NCBI GenBank assembly: GCA_033297075.1 | Contig: MU858063.1 | Location: 345,912-409,911, forward strand | From: Rhypophila decipiens | Lineage: Eukaryota; Ascomycota; Sordariomycetes; Sordariales; Naviculisporaceae | DNA: 64,000 nucleotides | Direction: 5' to 3' | In this document: in pieces, positions 33,918 through 46,548 of the stretch | Numbering within the stretch: the first letter of the stretch is position 1 | Layout of the letters: every line of letters starts with the position of its first letter | Made by a program: the position numbers and the translations under genes | Notes under the pieces: generated by a model | What the model was told of the DNA's origin: nothing | The model's database searches: none | What the model saw: only the letters and a program-made list of their open reading frames with translations

Positions 33918-36900
33918 CACATTATGCATCGAGCGGGACGACCAAACGACGATGAACGAAAAACACACCAAAACCGAATGAGCTGGTTCGATCGATCGGC
34001 CATTCGACGAACGAGGGTCATCACCATGTAGCCTTTTTGCGTTCGATTTCCTTTTTCCTTTCTGTTTCTTTTATTTCCGTTTTTCTTTCTCTCTTTTTTT
34101 TCTCTCCCTTTCATACTGCCCCTTTCACACACATCTCTGCGCGGCGTAATGGATTTGCGGGTTCGGGATTCCTTTTTACGATTTTTTCAAGGGTTGTTGT
34201 CTCGGCCTCACTGGAGCAATCAATAACACTGAAGCGAATTAATGAGCGTCTGGGTTTCCTTGTTTCTTTTCTTTTCGTGTTTCGGTTATTTTTTTCCTTT
34301 TTTCCTTTTTTCCTTTTTTCTTTCATTCTGGTGTTTTTCGTGGTGGAAACGACTGGTACTTATGCGGGTATCATCATAATGCTGTTTATGAGTTGTTTGG
34401 GATTGAAATTGGGGAGCTTAAAGCTTCCCTCTTGAGCGATTGATTGGACAAACCGTCTGGTATATGGGATACTTGAATGGTTTAGTGTTTGTTAGCTTTG
34501 CCCATCATGATGGTCCTGGTGGGCGTACGGGCTTGGGAGTTGGCGAGGTACTTGGGGCCTCGTTGATCTTGATATTGAGATTTGGGAGTTCAGCGTGATG
34601 GATCTGTCTGCGACGGTACCTAGTTATACTCGTGCTTCGTCTCGGTCTAGATACTGCCCTAGGTTGATAGGTCCAAATACATGACCCCTCTGGGGCTTGA
34701 CTTCTATTTCGCGGCTGGTTTTCTTTTCTGGCCTGTCGGTGCCCCTTGAACTCGGTTCGACCCTCGGCGTATGTGCTATAAACAGGAATAGTGATAAAAG
34801 GTTACAGGGAGGTACATATAATCTCTCTGGACTGTGGTGCTGAAGTCTCCCGGGCAATCAATCTATTTAATGTTTACGACGAAAAGCAGTATCGTATTTC
34901 TTTCTTGCCAGTTCTATTACTACATGTAAAAGACAATATAGGAATCTCCAAAGCATTCGCGGGTAATGACAGCGGCGTCCGGAACCAGAACCAAGCTCCA
35001 TTGATGAAACACACATCAGAATCCTATGGAATCCCGGGATTGTTCTGGGGTGGCGGCGAGGCGGCGTAGAGGCACACACGCCCGCTTCATCGTTTATACG
35101 GCGCCGCACCCATATGGCACTCCTGAACGTGAAGGTCGGGTGTCGGTAGTTATAGACCCCCATGCTAAGCCTCACCTTGAATGCCTCAACTTTTCCAAGT
35201 GTTTCCCAAGCCCTGTTAGATGTGCCACACCGTTGGTGTTGTTGGTTTGGACAGCATGCGTACTGCTGGTAACGGCCATCTCTTGATGATAGCTCACTAA
35301 TGTCTGAACCGACATAAAGACAATGCAGGATTTAGGTTCATGATCCTGAAGCACACATCCTTGTGTCTCCTCAACCTATAGACCGTAACAGTCATGATAT
35401 CTTCTTGTGCTGTTTTTGTTTTCATGGTTCACGATCCCTGATTCTAGTTCCCATTTTACGAGAAATACAGGGACCTCACAGGTTATGGTACAGTACCATA
35501 TCTGACTATGGATGGCTACATGTATAATTACACCCAATGAAGCATTCAAATACGTATCGCAAAGCAGCGGGGCGACGCGAGGTGACGACAATGCTAGTTG
35601 TTTGTTACAGGAAGCCAGATTATAACGGATAACCAAATGCAATAAACCCCTTGCAAGGTATAAGGCATGCTGCTTCTTGGAACAATCCGAAAGAAATGTA
35701 TGTAACCTACCTAGGTCGTTCAAAGAAAGGGGCGGCTCCTGAGGCTGTCTGTCATTGCCTAGATAATCCTGCCCCCGGCCCGTTTCTGTAATTAACACAC
35801 ACGCAAGACACAGCAGCAGATTAGGGAATAGAGCAGACAATAGAGCAGTCTGCTGTGTTACCGTGGGGGGCTTGGTGGCGGAAATAAAAAAGAAATGCCG
35901 TGGTAGTCGATCTAATTTGTTTCGGAGAGTCACTGCACAGGCTGAGACCACCACCGCATTGTGTGGAGAGTACCTTGCCTAAGTGTTAAGGTATGTCTCT
36001 TATGATTTGCAGCTACTAGTAGAGAGAATCGGAATGAAGGCGGACTTTTGCAGCCTTGCATAGATTAAAGGTAACCATCTAAGGAAATGGCACGAGGATT
36101 TTTTCGCGGGCAACTTAACTTCCCCCGGCCTGTCTAGGGTACACATATAGACAGCCGGTTATTCTTCAACGGGGGTCCGTCAATGTTGCAACTGGCGATA
36201 AAGTGAACAACAGATGTGAGTCCTTTGACTCGGGCATCAATCCCGAGTCATCGCCCTCACCTTGAACTCGACGAAAACGGTCTCGGGTATCGATGTTTGC
36301 CGCGCGGAGAGAGTGCGTAACCTTCCCCCCTCTCTTCGTGTACCATGATGTGGTACTGTTTCATGAAACGACGAGCGGGCAAGCTGCAGGATGTACAAGG
36401 TATCTCGTAAGATTCTCTGACTACTTCAAGGTGAACAGAGGTGTATTACCAGTCCTTTGGGAAATGACATCATGCTGGGCAACCGAGTGTGAAGGGTATC
36501 TGCTTACCTATGGGGTGGTATTTGTGTATTCTAGAAGCAATCGGTTACCATGCGCTTGTGTGGTTCGGTTAGGTGTGAGGTGTGAAGGTGTGGCATGGGC
36601 AGGAATCCAAGGGGGAGCTTACATACGGCTCGGGAATGAGGGAGAGGCGCAAAGAAGGTCCAGAACACAGATTGTTCGTATTCCAGAGATGGTTTGACGG
36701 CTTCCAGTTATCTCTGGACCAGCAGAGCAGTATTATATCTGTTCCGAATGTTGGACGGTTCGGTTCGGCTGGAATTATATCAATGAGACGGGACAGTCGT
36801 GTTCCCAGTTGGGAAGTCGACCAGCCCGAGCGGCGTCCATGATTGGTCAGTGAGCGTCGATCAAGGGTCCTACCCGTAAGCCTGCGACAGTTGAAGATTT

Positions 36901-39900
36901 TGGGTCCGGGACGAGAATCACCCCCGACTTCCGGTGGAACATGGAGGAAATTGTAGAGAAGAATGACGGACACGCAGGGTGATGTTGGTTTACCATTTTA
37001 CAGGTCTACTGCCAGTCAATCACAGCGGCGGGTGCCTGAGTGGTTTGGAGAGAGGGCGCCGTCATACACACAACGCTACCGGTATGGTACACTATAGCGG
37101 ACAAAGGCGCTTACCATGCTGCCGGTTTCCCACTGAGTGCTGAATTCTGGCTCAAGCTGGGGGATGCATGGCAGCCGCTTAACTCGTTCCGTATCCGTAC
37201 AGGTGAACACGTAATAAGGTTGGTCCAAGTACTGAGAGGTTCAGGCGACGAGCAAGTGCCTGTGTGTGGATGCATGCAGGTCCAGGATAGGATCAATGCA
37301 AAGCCAATCTTGACCTCTCATGCAGTGTTTCGCTGTACCAGTGACCGCAGTAAGTCCAAGGCGCTGAGAGAGTGTTCGGTCAACTTGACGGCCATACTCA
37401 TAGTGCTCTGCAAAAGCGGACACGAGAGTGGCGGTCAGCCAGTCAAAATGGATCCATCTCCAAGCCATCCAGCCCGTGTCTCAGAACTAATGGCTCGTCG
37501 GAATCTTGTTGGTTGCGCGAAATAAGCCGGCAAGCAATTTGTTTCTCACATCTTTGTATGTCGGTGATGTGCTTTTCCTTGGATATGGACCTTCAGACCG
37601 GAGCGGAGACGACAGGTGCAGTGACAGCACAGTCTGCATAAGTTTAGCGGGGAAAGCTGCGGGCTGCGGCGCTGGTGCAGACGGAGGCTCTTTTTTGATC
37701 CACTGATTCTTGGTTTCGACTTTGATATACCAAGATAGGAACGCCATATGCCAACTCAGCAATTGCTTAGGCCGAACCAGACGTAAAAGAAGAGTTGATG
37801 CCAGCGACGGAGGCTGGGGGCGGACGGGGCGGCCAATGATGGGGCTTGATTGTCATGATCGGCTCCGATGCTGACTGGCTGACCAGGTTTTGGAGGGCGA
37901 TGAGCTGGCAATCTTGAGTCCTTGACGGCCATTCGGAGGAAAGAGTGAGTCTCTGTCCGTCATGTCCGGGCCTTGGAACCAGTTGCATTGGGCCGTCATC
38001 ACGAATGAGCTCCCCACAGACATGTGCCGATTTCCAGAAAGAGGCCTGGATTCTCTGGAGAACAGGAGATCATGGTCACTGTGTATCGTCATGCTTTGCG
38101 ACCATCATCTTGAAATTGCGCGTCGCCTGGAGTGTGACCAGTATCAACGGGGGAAGAAGCCGGTGTCCGGTGTTTGCTATCCGATGTTTCGCACGACACG
38201 AACGAGCCTGTCACGGTCACGGATGAGGCTCGAGACGACGATGAGGAGGGTGGGTATCGTTGTTGAGATATCATTCGTAGTCCACCGGTAGGCGAGCTGA
38301 GGCTTTCAAGACTGATCATGACAGCAACCGTGTCTGCAGGCTGCCATGTAGAACTGCGATTCAGATGCGCAACTAGTGCAGAATGACGGGCAGACCCCAG
38401 ATATTATATCCCGGAAGACATGGAGGCATCATGGCAGTGGGAAGCAACGAGACTGGTAGCACAGGTGAAGGTGAATTGCTGCCAAGACGCATGATACCGT
38501 GGAGCGAACCCCAGCGCGAAACAGTGACTTGAAATCACCCCACTTTGTCTTCAGAAGAGAGCCAGCGCGATCCCTGTCATCACCAAGAGTCTCAGACCAG
38601 TGGACCACTCCCGCTCTTTCCCCCCAAGGGCAAGGGTCAATGAGATGTGCTTCAGGGAAGAGGAAGAGGAAGCAGCCATTCACATCCACCGAAAGCCTGT
38701 GGCCCATCCCAATATTCTCGTCCAGGAGTCCAGGTCGAGAAGGTGGCGGTTGGGCAGCTCTCAGCCCTGGGGTGTTTGAGACCCGATACAAGTCAAAATT
38801 TAAATAACAAAGCAGATTCAAAGTACCGATTGGATCCATTGATATTTTAAAAAGGCCACAGGATGCCGCGCGGGTGCCGGTAGTAGTTCTGTAATCAATT
38901 TATTTCGGGTTCCTCTTCATCAGTGGGCATACGCCGAGACAAGCCCTTTCATTTTAAAAAAGGAAAGAAGAAATATCCCACCGCACCGTGACGAATTCAC
39001 CACCACGACTCTCGTACTCGCAGCCCATGACTGGTGAGGAGCAGCTCCCCCAAATCGAAAAGAAAAAAAAATAACTGCCCAAAATTGAACTTGTTCCTGA
39101 AGTGGCCCTGCAGCAAATCATTAGCATGGTTACCTAGGCGCAGGGACTAGTCCCAATCCAGGCTGACACAGTAGTGTACCCCAATCAAGGTACCTAGCTC
39201 TGTGCGGCTTTCCCCAAGGAAAAGGTACCTCTGCCCCCTGCTCGCCCGCGAAGGTGTGTGTCAACTGGGGGAAGAGCCTGGTCGGGGCACCGGGACATGT
39301 TGATGCCATCAGAGTGATCAGAGCAATTTCCCTGGGCCTGGCTGCTTGCCCAAGACTAAACCGCGATCGCAACCCCTGAAGAGCTTCTCAAGCCCGCACC
39401 ACACACCACCATCACCAACCACCTTTCCCTCCTCTTTTTTTTTTCTTCACGCTTGCTCAGTCTAGTCCTGACAACTGCTTCTGCTTCAGAGCCTGTTCTC
39501 TTCCCGCCAAATAATTTTGCTGTTGCGAATACCATCATATGGGCGACTGCTTTTAGTCTCTTTTCAACTTTTTGTTTTTATACCCTTGGATACCCTTCAG
39601 GTTCCTGTTACGGCAACGACGTCCGATATCAACCTCTAATACTAGTAGCAGCTGGAAGTTTATCTTCTGACCTCAACTCGAGCGGTGCTTGCGATATACC
39701 CATAGTCTATTCACCTCGAACGTCGTAGCTCCTTCCGATTTGAATCCTCAGACCGATCATTCGGCACGAATTATTCTACGGCCCTCGAGTGCCTGCCCGT
39801 TCTGCCCGTTCAGCTTGCGGTGGCCCCGTTTCTTTTTTTCCGCGCACCTTCCGAACTTTCGTCTGATCTCGGCCAGCCTTCGCACAACCCGAATAATAAA

Positions 39901-40003
39901 TTGGCCGACCGAGTCCTCCGTCCTCCAACTCTTCTTCAACCTCGAATGCTGCGCAGCCACCAGCACCACTGCCCGCATCAACCAGCTCGTCGCCGCCGCC
40001 ACT
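33918..40003. other. Gene-poor region between UNG1 and MSB1 (6 kb)
   Basis: No supportable gene is present. The first 0.5 kb has long pyrimidine tracts (34031-34112 and 34258-34330, the latter with three CCTTTTTT units). Open frames such as 35376-35954 (minus) and 37040-37525 (plus) have chance-like composition and no motif. CCTAGGTA/TACCTAGG palindromes recur near 35710 and 39130-39200. The last few hundred bases are probably the MSB1 promoter and 5' UTR. Confidence 0.5.
34031..34330. repeat. Pyrimidine-rich tracts
   Basis: Two long C/T-only or nearly C/T-only tracts lie at 34031-34112 and 34258-34330, the second including three tandem TCCTTTTT-type units. They lie downstream of UNG1 in non-coding DNA. 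Confidence 0.7.
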
Positions 40004-43000
40004 ATGCCGAGCCTCTTTTCCCGCCTAAGGGGAAAGGACGGCAAGACCACGTCCAAAAAGAATGGACTCGAGACCCTGGCCGCCACGGCGCCAAAGAAGC
40101 CGTGGGACGATGCGTGGACTAGAAAGTCCGTCGAGCCAGAAGAGGTCTACGAGCTGGTCCACTTCTGCGCAAAGGAGCTCAAGGAGCGAGGTATGACATC
40201 AATTTGATTTCCCAGTTGCACTTACACATGGCTGCCCAGCTGCCAGTACCCTTCCTGCATTACTGCATTGAGAATTGGTTAGTTGCTGTTCTGTAATACA
40301 ACCTTGGCTAACGCACATATCCGCACAGCCCTGGACATGCCCTTCCTGCTGCTCCCATTCCGGCCAACGTCGGACCCAAGTGCCGTCCGCACCTTCATCC
40401 GGCACTTTTTCGACACTCCCGACGGCTCCCCTGCCCTTCGGGGTGAGCACCTCCACCATGAGCTGAAGTTGACCGAGCCAATGGTATGGTAGCCCCCTAT
40501 TCAGCCGACCAGCATCGCGACCCCAAGACTAACTCTGTTGCAGGTCATCTCTGGAGTAATCAAATGGTGCTGGAGCAGACTCCAGGGCGGCATTGTGGGC
40601 TGGGACTCGTATGAGCTCTTCAAGGTCGGCGAACAAGGTTAGTCCAAGCAGCAGCCTCGCCTTTTGTGTGACAGAGGGCCCTTGCTAACTTGACTTACAG
40701 ACTCAAACTACGCCAGGGACTCATTCAAGACCTTCATCCCCCTGAGCGTCGATAACCCCACGCGCTCCGACATCATCTTCAGCTTCTTCGACCTGATCGC
40801 CGCCATTGCAGCCCACGGAAAGACGAATGGCTTTGGCGGACGGAAGATTTCACGTATGGCGGCATGGTGGGCCTTTGAGCAAAAGGACACCGGCAGTGGC
40901 TTCGAAGGAGGCTACAAGGCCTGGCTCAAGTAAGCTCCATACACACCTTGACCCCTATTCGCAGAGCATTACTAACACCGGAACAGCGGAGCCGATGCAA
41001 CAAGCCATCTCTTCTTTGCCTACCTTCGATCTCTGGCCCCTGAGCCCACTCGGGGCGGCATCTCACTCCTCCCAACGTCTCTTCAGAAACTCCTCCAGGA
41101 GACAGAATACCCCCCTCAGCGTCCCGTACTTCTTCAGTCATCAACCAACAGAGTTGCCATGATTGTTGATGCTGTCTCACCTACGCCATTCGCCCTACTT
41201 CGCCGAGCTAATCACTTCGAATACCGCGATGACGACAGAGCACTCCGGGAATGGTCCGAATACGAGGACCCCATCAGCGCTCTCACCGAAGAATGCCGCA
41301 GAGTCCTTAGGGCGGTCTCTGCCGCCAATCAGTCTCACGCGGTCTCCAGTAGTAAACACTCGACCAGTCTTCGAGATGCTTCGTGGTCCCGTTTTGAGGA
41401 CATCGGCTTTACCAGCGCCCTCGAAGAGGAGGACGAGGATGAGGATGCCATCAGAGCTCCTCGCAACCGGCTGAGGAACAAGCCAGCCTCGGGTAATGAC
41501 TTGGGTCGACCCACCACGCCCTCATGGGCTGACTTTTTGTCTTCAGGCTTTGTCGACGACGGCCCGAATAGCCCCTCGAACCTCTTGTTGCCCCCCGACA
41601 AAGTCCTGCCCCCTATCGAGACGGGAGTCCGTCAACGGAGCTCACAGTCGCACAGACCCAGACTGGAGTCTGAACAACATTTGGAGCCTGGCGAGCTGGC
41701 CAGCATCACAAAGTTCGACCTCGACGACTCCTTTTGGTGGGTGTGGATGAGCAGCTTGGCCCCCGAGGAGACGCCAGAGAGAAAGGCGGCGTTCGGACGC
41801 TGTGCCGTTGTCGAAACGATCATTAGGACTGGTCGTTGGCTCGTCATGGAAGAGATCGTCAAGGGTGCAGCTCCTGATGTGGAGAACGGAGCCTACATTG
41901 CAGAGAAGAAGGGCTTCTTCAGCTGGACCCGCAGGGGCAAGGGCGTGAACAGAACAAAGTCGACAGGAAAGAACGCACTGGGCAATTCAGCGAATCGCCT
42001 CGGAGGCGGCAGCACGATTGGTTTTAGCAAGACCAGTATCGGTCCTGACCAGCAAGCCAAGATTCAAGCTGCTGCCATGCAGCTCCAGATGCAGGAGAAG
42101 CAAAAGAACCAGCCCAAGGTCCCAGAGCGACGAGGAAGAAGCGACAATGACTTGATGGCCGAAAAGACCAACAGCGTGTTCACTCTGCAGTCTAACATCT
42201 TAACAGAGGCATCGCCAGCAGTGAAATGGGCCACCAAGTACGACAAGGAGGCGATTCGCGAGGCTTATTTGGCCAACTCGAACGCCGGCCGAGGTCAAGG
42301 TCCTACCTCCAGCCAGACCAACGGACATTCCCATGGCACCACCAATGGCTATGATCGGCCTCCGGAGCTGCCCCCCAAGTCTCCTTCTCTCGCTTCTCCC
42401 ACGGCCCTACCGAAATCACCCTCCTTCGTGGTTCATCCTGCCATCCAACGTGCAGATTCTCCCCAGGAGCCCGCCCCGTTGACTGAGAAGGCGATCGAGG
42501 CGCCGAGAGATGTCCACCCTGTGGAACGGTCACCCGATGCCGGCCGCAGCACACCCCTCCCCCCGTTGCCCAAGGAATCCGTTAGCATGGACCTGGCACG
42601 CGAGAACATGGTCTCCCCTGAGCCTGATGCTAGCCCCGATGGCAAGAAGACTAAGAAGCTTCACAAGGAGATGGCCAAGACCGGTGGTGGCGGCTTCCGC
42701 AAGCTGTTCGGCCGTGCTCGGAGGCATAGCAAGCTTCCCGAGAACGCAGCCGCAGCTCTTGGCAAGATCACCAGCGCCGAGGAGCCACCAAGACCACCCT
42801 CGCCGACCCCGGCTCCCGCCCCTCTCGCGACTCAACCAGTCGCCCCCGCCCCGGTGCCTCAGAAGCCTGCACCAGTCCAACGTGAGGAGACGCAATACAT
42901 GACTCCCCAGGAGGAGCCTGTAAACCCAATCCCTGTTCAGTCTCCGGCACCTCCTCCGGCTGCCGCTCGCCGCCCTGTGGCCGAACCGACATATGAGCCA

Positions 43001-43627
43001 CCTGCCGAACAGTCGCGGGTCAATACTGCCGACGCCATGGAGGCCCAGACCGAGTTCGATCGCTTCGATCAAGGTCCCCTGCTTGACCAGCCTGCTTTTA
43101 TCCCCGACGAAGACGACGAGGACGAAGCCGTGCCTCCTCCTATTGCGAGACACTCTTCACGATCTCCGTTGCCTTCTCCGCAGATGCCAACAGCGCCGCC
43201 ACCGCGCAAGCCCATCGCGCCCGGCCAAGTGGCTCCTGCTCCTCCAGCCCCTGTTTCCCCGGCTCCTATTTCGCCTGCACTGGCGTCCCCGCCAGTTGAC
43301 CCGCAAGACCGCTGGGCACAGATTCGCAAGAACGCCATGGAGAGAGCTGCTCAACGCAAGCAGCGGGAAGACGGACCTGGTCCCGCAACTGGTGCTAGTT
43401 TGGCTGCCCCCAAGTTTCCCGACGCAGACGATGACACCAGTGGAGAAGAGAGTAAGCCGAACCCCTCAACACTAAACTTCTGGGGGGCACATCACTAACT
43501 AACCTTATCTACAGCAATCGAGTCCCGAGTTGCCCGCATCAAGGCCCGCGTTGCCGAGCTCACTAGCAATGCCGAAGGCACGAGTGGCCCCGGTGCCGGA
43601 AACAGGACTCCCCCTATTCGTCGTTAA
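40004..43627 (+). CDS. MSB1: MSB1/Mug8-type morphogenesis-related protein
   Basis: Exons are 40004-40190, 40329-40483, 40544-40637, 40701-40929, 40987-43451 and 43515-43627. The introns are 138, 60, 63, 57 and 63 nt GT-AG, and the protein is 1080 aa. Splices restore ELKERALDMPFLLLPF, TEPMVISGVIKWCW, VGEQDSNYARDSF, KAWLNGADATSHLFF and SGEETIESRVARI. The N-terminal 480 or so residues match the Msb1/Mug8 domain of ascomycetes, which acts with Cdc42/Rho1 and formin in polarised growth. Signature stretches are PWDDAWTRKSVEPEEVYEL, RKISRMAAWWAFEQ and DDSFWWVWMSSLAPEETPERK. The C-terminal half is Pro/Ser-rich and disordered, with a basic patch near GFRKLFGRARRHSKLP and a short terminal coiled coil. 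The first Met of the family-like N-terminus (MPSLFSRLRGKDGK) was chosen although the frame is open upstream. Confidence 0.93.
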
Positions 43628-45041
43628 GCGTTAGATGCGATGCCACGTTTGCGCACTTTTTCGTTCTTGATACATTTTAATTGTTGCCCCTATACCCGAC
43701 CCGGCAGAGGCGTTTTTGATCAACTTATTATTTTCTTTCTTTCTGTTCGAAGAGATTCATGGGAGACTGTGCCAACCAAATGGAAGTCATGGATGGCAAA
43801 AGGGAATTTGTTTTCGTTTTCTTTTCTTGCAGGAAACGACGTTTTCGAGATATCATTCCATTACCCACTTACTTAGCCAGCCAGTACATTGCTCTATCCT
43901 TTTGTGTTTCTTTTTACTCTAATTAATTCAAGCAAGAACGCGCGCACAAAAAGAAGTTATATCTCCTCTCATTTGTCAGGGCACACACATGATACCTTTT
44001 ATTTTGATGCCTTCTTTTGTGTTTTCAGGGGGTTAGTCAGATGGACAGAGGGGCGTGAGGGAGTCTAAGCACAGCCCTATTCAAGCTATCAAGCATGCCT
44101 TTTAATTAGCGCTCGAACGCGTTTGTTTTCTTCAGCCATACCCATTGAGTCAAATGCTTTATCTGTGCTATTATTCCCATTGATGCATGTGGACTTATTT
44201 TGATACTCCTTGGAGCTATTATCTCTAGGCAACCGCTAAATCTTCCTGCTTTTCTTAGTTAACAGACGGTTTATGTGCTCTGAAATGCCTAGGAAACCTA
44301 GCAAGCGTATATCAGTCGAGATGGTCATAACGGATCATAATCCCTTGTTTAATAACGGGGAGGCGGGAATGGGTAGGTAATCAGGGTAAGGTTCGTATGT
44401 ACTGTAGCGACTAGAGGCTCCTGGGTCGTACTGTGATCGGTGCAAGTCAGCGAACATCGGAGTACAGTTCCCGAAAAGCAAGCCTAACTCTCTCCCATCG
44501 AGAGTTTGAGACTCTGATGTCCGAAGCAGCTTTGATCAAGTGACACAAGCAACAAACCTGTTAGCAAGGTGAGTCCGAGAAACCAAACCGACTCAGAAGG
44601 TTATGGTACTCAATTTCTCTCTGGCTCTAGTTCTAGTCCGTCCTGGCCCTGACTGTGGATTTACCATTGCTGATGGCTGGTGAGCCAGTGAAAGCACAAA
44701 GCATAATACACATTCAAGGAACTAAAGCAACCATGGTAGAAAATGACATATCCTCTCTTTCCCGATGAACAACTGGCTAGGGACCCACGAGTGCCATCTC
44801 TTAAGCAGGCTAACAATCAGGAGGCAACTTTCGCATACAACCAACTCGGGTACAAGACACAACGCACGAGGCACAGGCTCCGGAGGACAGAGTACGAGCA
44901 CCGGGTACAAATATAGAGAAAGGACATAGAGAGTCCTGAGCACATGATATGACAGGATAAGGAAGAATTAAGGGATGAGTACAAGGCAGATTGGAGGTAG
45001 GGAAGACGGCATAAACCCAGAGCACAAATACAAAGGACTGA
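43628..45041. other. Intergenic region after MSB1
   Basis: This 1.4 kb of AT-rich DNA follows the MSB1 stop and presumably includes its 3' UTR. Toward its right end short words such as GAGTAC and AGAGTAC recur, leading into the inverted repeat. No gene is supported. Confidence 0.5.
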
Positions 45042-46048
45042 TCTTAGAGTACAGCTGGTAAACGTACACAGAGTAAAGAGGAAGGGGATAGGGGAGGAGT
45101 AAACGGACCACGGAAAACCGTATCATGGTTTGGTAAGTGAGACGAAGGTCGACCGGGGCGGAAGTGCAATCGTGGCCACCAATCTCGCCGAAACATCTTT
45201 GACGATTGACGAAATAGTTCTACGGGTTTCAGCAAGCAAAAGATCTACAATCCCAACGCTCTCGCTTTGAATCAATTCCAGAGTACGGAGCATTAGGTTG
45301 GTACGAACTACTGGGAGCAAATGACAGAGAGTACAAAGGACAGAGTACTAATTAGCAGATAGAGGTACGAAAAAAAGGAGGGACAGAAGTCCAGAGACAC
45401 AGAATACAGAAAAGGGATCACAGAATGAAGCGCACATGGAGTATGCAGAACACGAACCAGGGAGGATTGAGAAGGAGGTAGAATCGCTAGATGAGGCAGA
45501 CCGAAGACTTCCCAGATCCACCAATAAGGGGCAGACGAGGAGATTCTTTCCTACTTTCCTAGAGTGTAAAGATTCCTATCGTACTTGCTTTGTTTCTTCG
45601 GACACCTGACTTCAGAATCCCAACAACCTTTCAGAAGATTCCCGCATTGTCGGCATCAAGCTTGAATGTTCCTTGCTGCTCACGCTTTGAGATCTGTATT
45701 TGGGAATATGGCTTGACGAATGCCTAGTAGACTTGGACATGTCTTGACGACAGCAAGCTTAGACAGAAGGAAGTCTTGCTACTTTGCTTCACTTCTTTGG
45801 GTGATATGTTTTGTGCTTTCAGTGGCTCATTAGCCATGCGCAATGGGTAAACCCACAGCCAGAGAGAAATTGAGCACCATAACGCATTTCCGCCCCGGTC
45901 GAGCTTCGTCTTACTTACCAAACCATGATATAGTTTTCCGTAGTCTATTTACTCCTCCCCTATCCCTATCCCTATCCCTATCCCTTTCCTCTTTCCTCTT
46001 TACTCTATGTTCTATGTTCTGTATACGTTTACCAGCTGTACAGTCTTA
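45042..46048. mobile_element. Inverted-repeat element with diverged arms (possible non-autonomous transposon)
   Basis: The left arm (45042-45167) and right arm (45884-46048) are reverse complements over about 125 bp. Shared words include GTACAGCTGGTAAACGTA, ATCATGGTTTGGTAAGT and CGACCGGGGCGGAA. About 0.7 kb lies between them with no long open frame. The right arm has expanded tandem words (CCCTAT x4 at about 45957-45985, duplicated TCCTCTT and TTCTATG). Substitutions between arms are almost all transitions, with C or G in the left arm and T or A in the right-arm equivalent, as RIP would leave. No transposase and no clear target-site duplication were found. Confidence 0.6.
45957..45985. repeat. 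CCCTAT hexamer tandem repeat (about four copies)
   Basis: The array lies in the right arm of the 45-46 kb inverted repeat. The left arm has only one copy of the corresponding GGGATA word, so the array expanded after the arms arose. It resembles a variant telomere repeat (CCCTAA with a T) but is internal. Confidence 0.8.
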
Positions 46049-46548
46049 AACTGATCCTGAACCAACCCAAACCAACGAGTTTTCAACACCATATACAAGT
46101 CGAAGATATGTACTAATCCATTCTCCTTTAGTGTCGATTCTTGTAGCTACTCTAGCCAGGTAGGAAATGATAGTGTGAAGTTTTCTTGTTTATAATACAT
46201 CCAGAATACAACCCATTATAAAAAAAGACAAGGACGCCAGGCATGCTTCGTTGTACTTGATCCAGCTATATAAAACTCCCGACATCCTGATCTTTCTGAT
46301 CTGCAAAGAAAGCAAAACCAGCGCCTGGAATAATGCAACGAAAAAGCAAGATGAGAAAAAAAATGTGTAGAGATGTTGCACTTGCATGCTAGGTTATTAA
46401 TTTTCCGTTCCTTTCTTCCTCACCCTCAACCAAAACCAAGATCCCCAAAATTATCAATACTCCAAGGTCAAGTGTGGTGGGTGTGTGGGTATACAGATAT
46501 CAACCAGCAAACTCCCGGCCTCAGGTCGTCACGAGGGTCGCGTCAGCC

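Noticed and set aside
33686..34132. 148-codon minus-strand frame opposite the UNG1 tail
   Set aside because: Lys/Arg then Ser/Pro-rich translation is the mirror of pyrimidine tracts and of the plus-strand acidic frame; plus-strand coding signs are better.
35376..35954. 192-codon minus-strand open frame
   Set aside because: No recognisable family, irregular composition, and it lies in a stretch of AT-rich DNA with frames on both strands.
37040..37525. 161-codon plus-strand open frame
   Set aside because: No motif, no splice-consistent extension and no codon bias.
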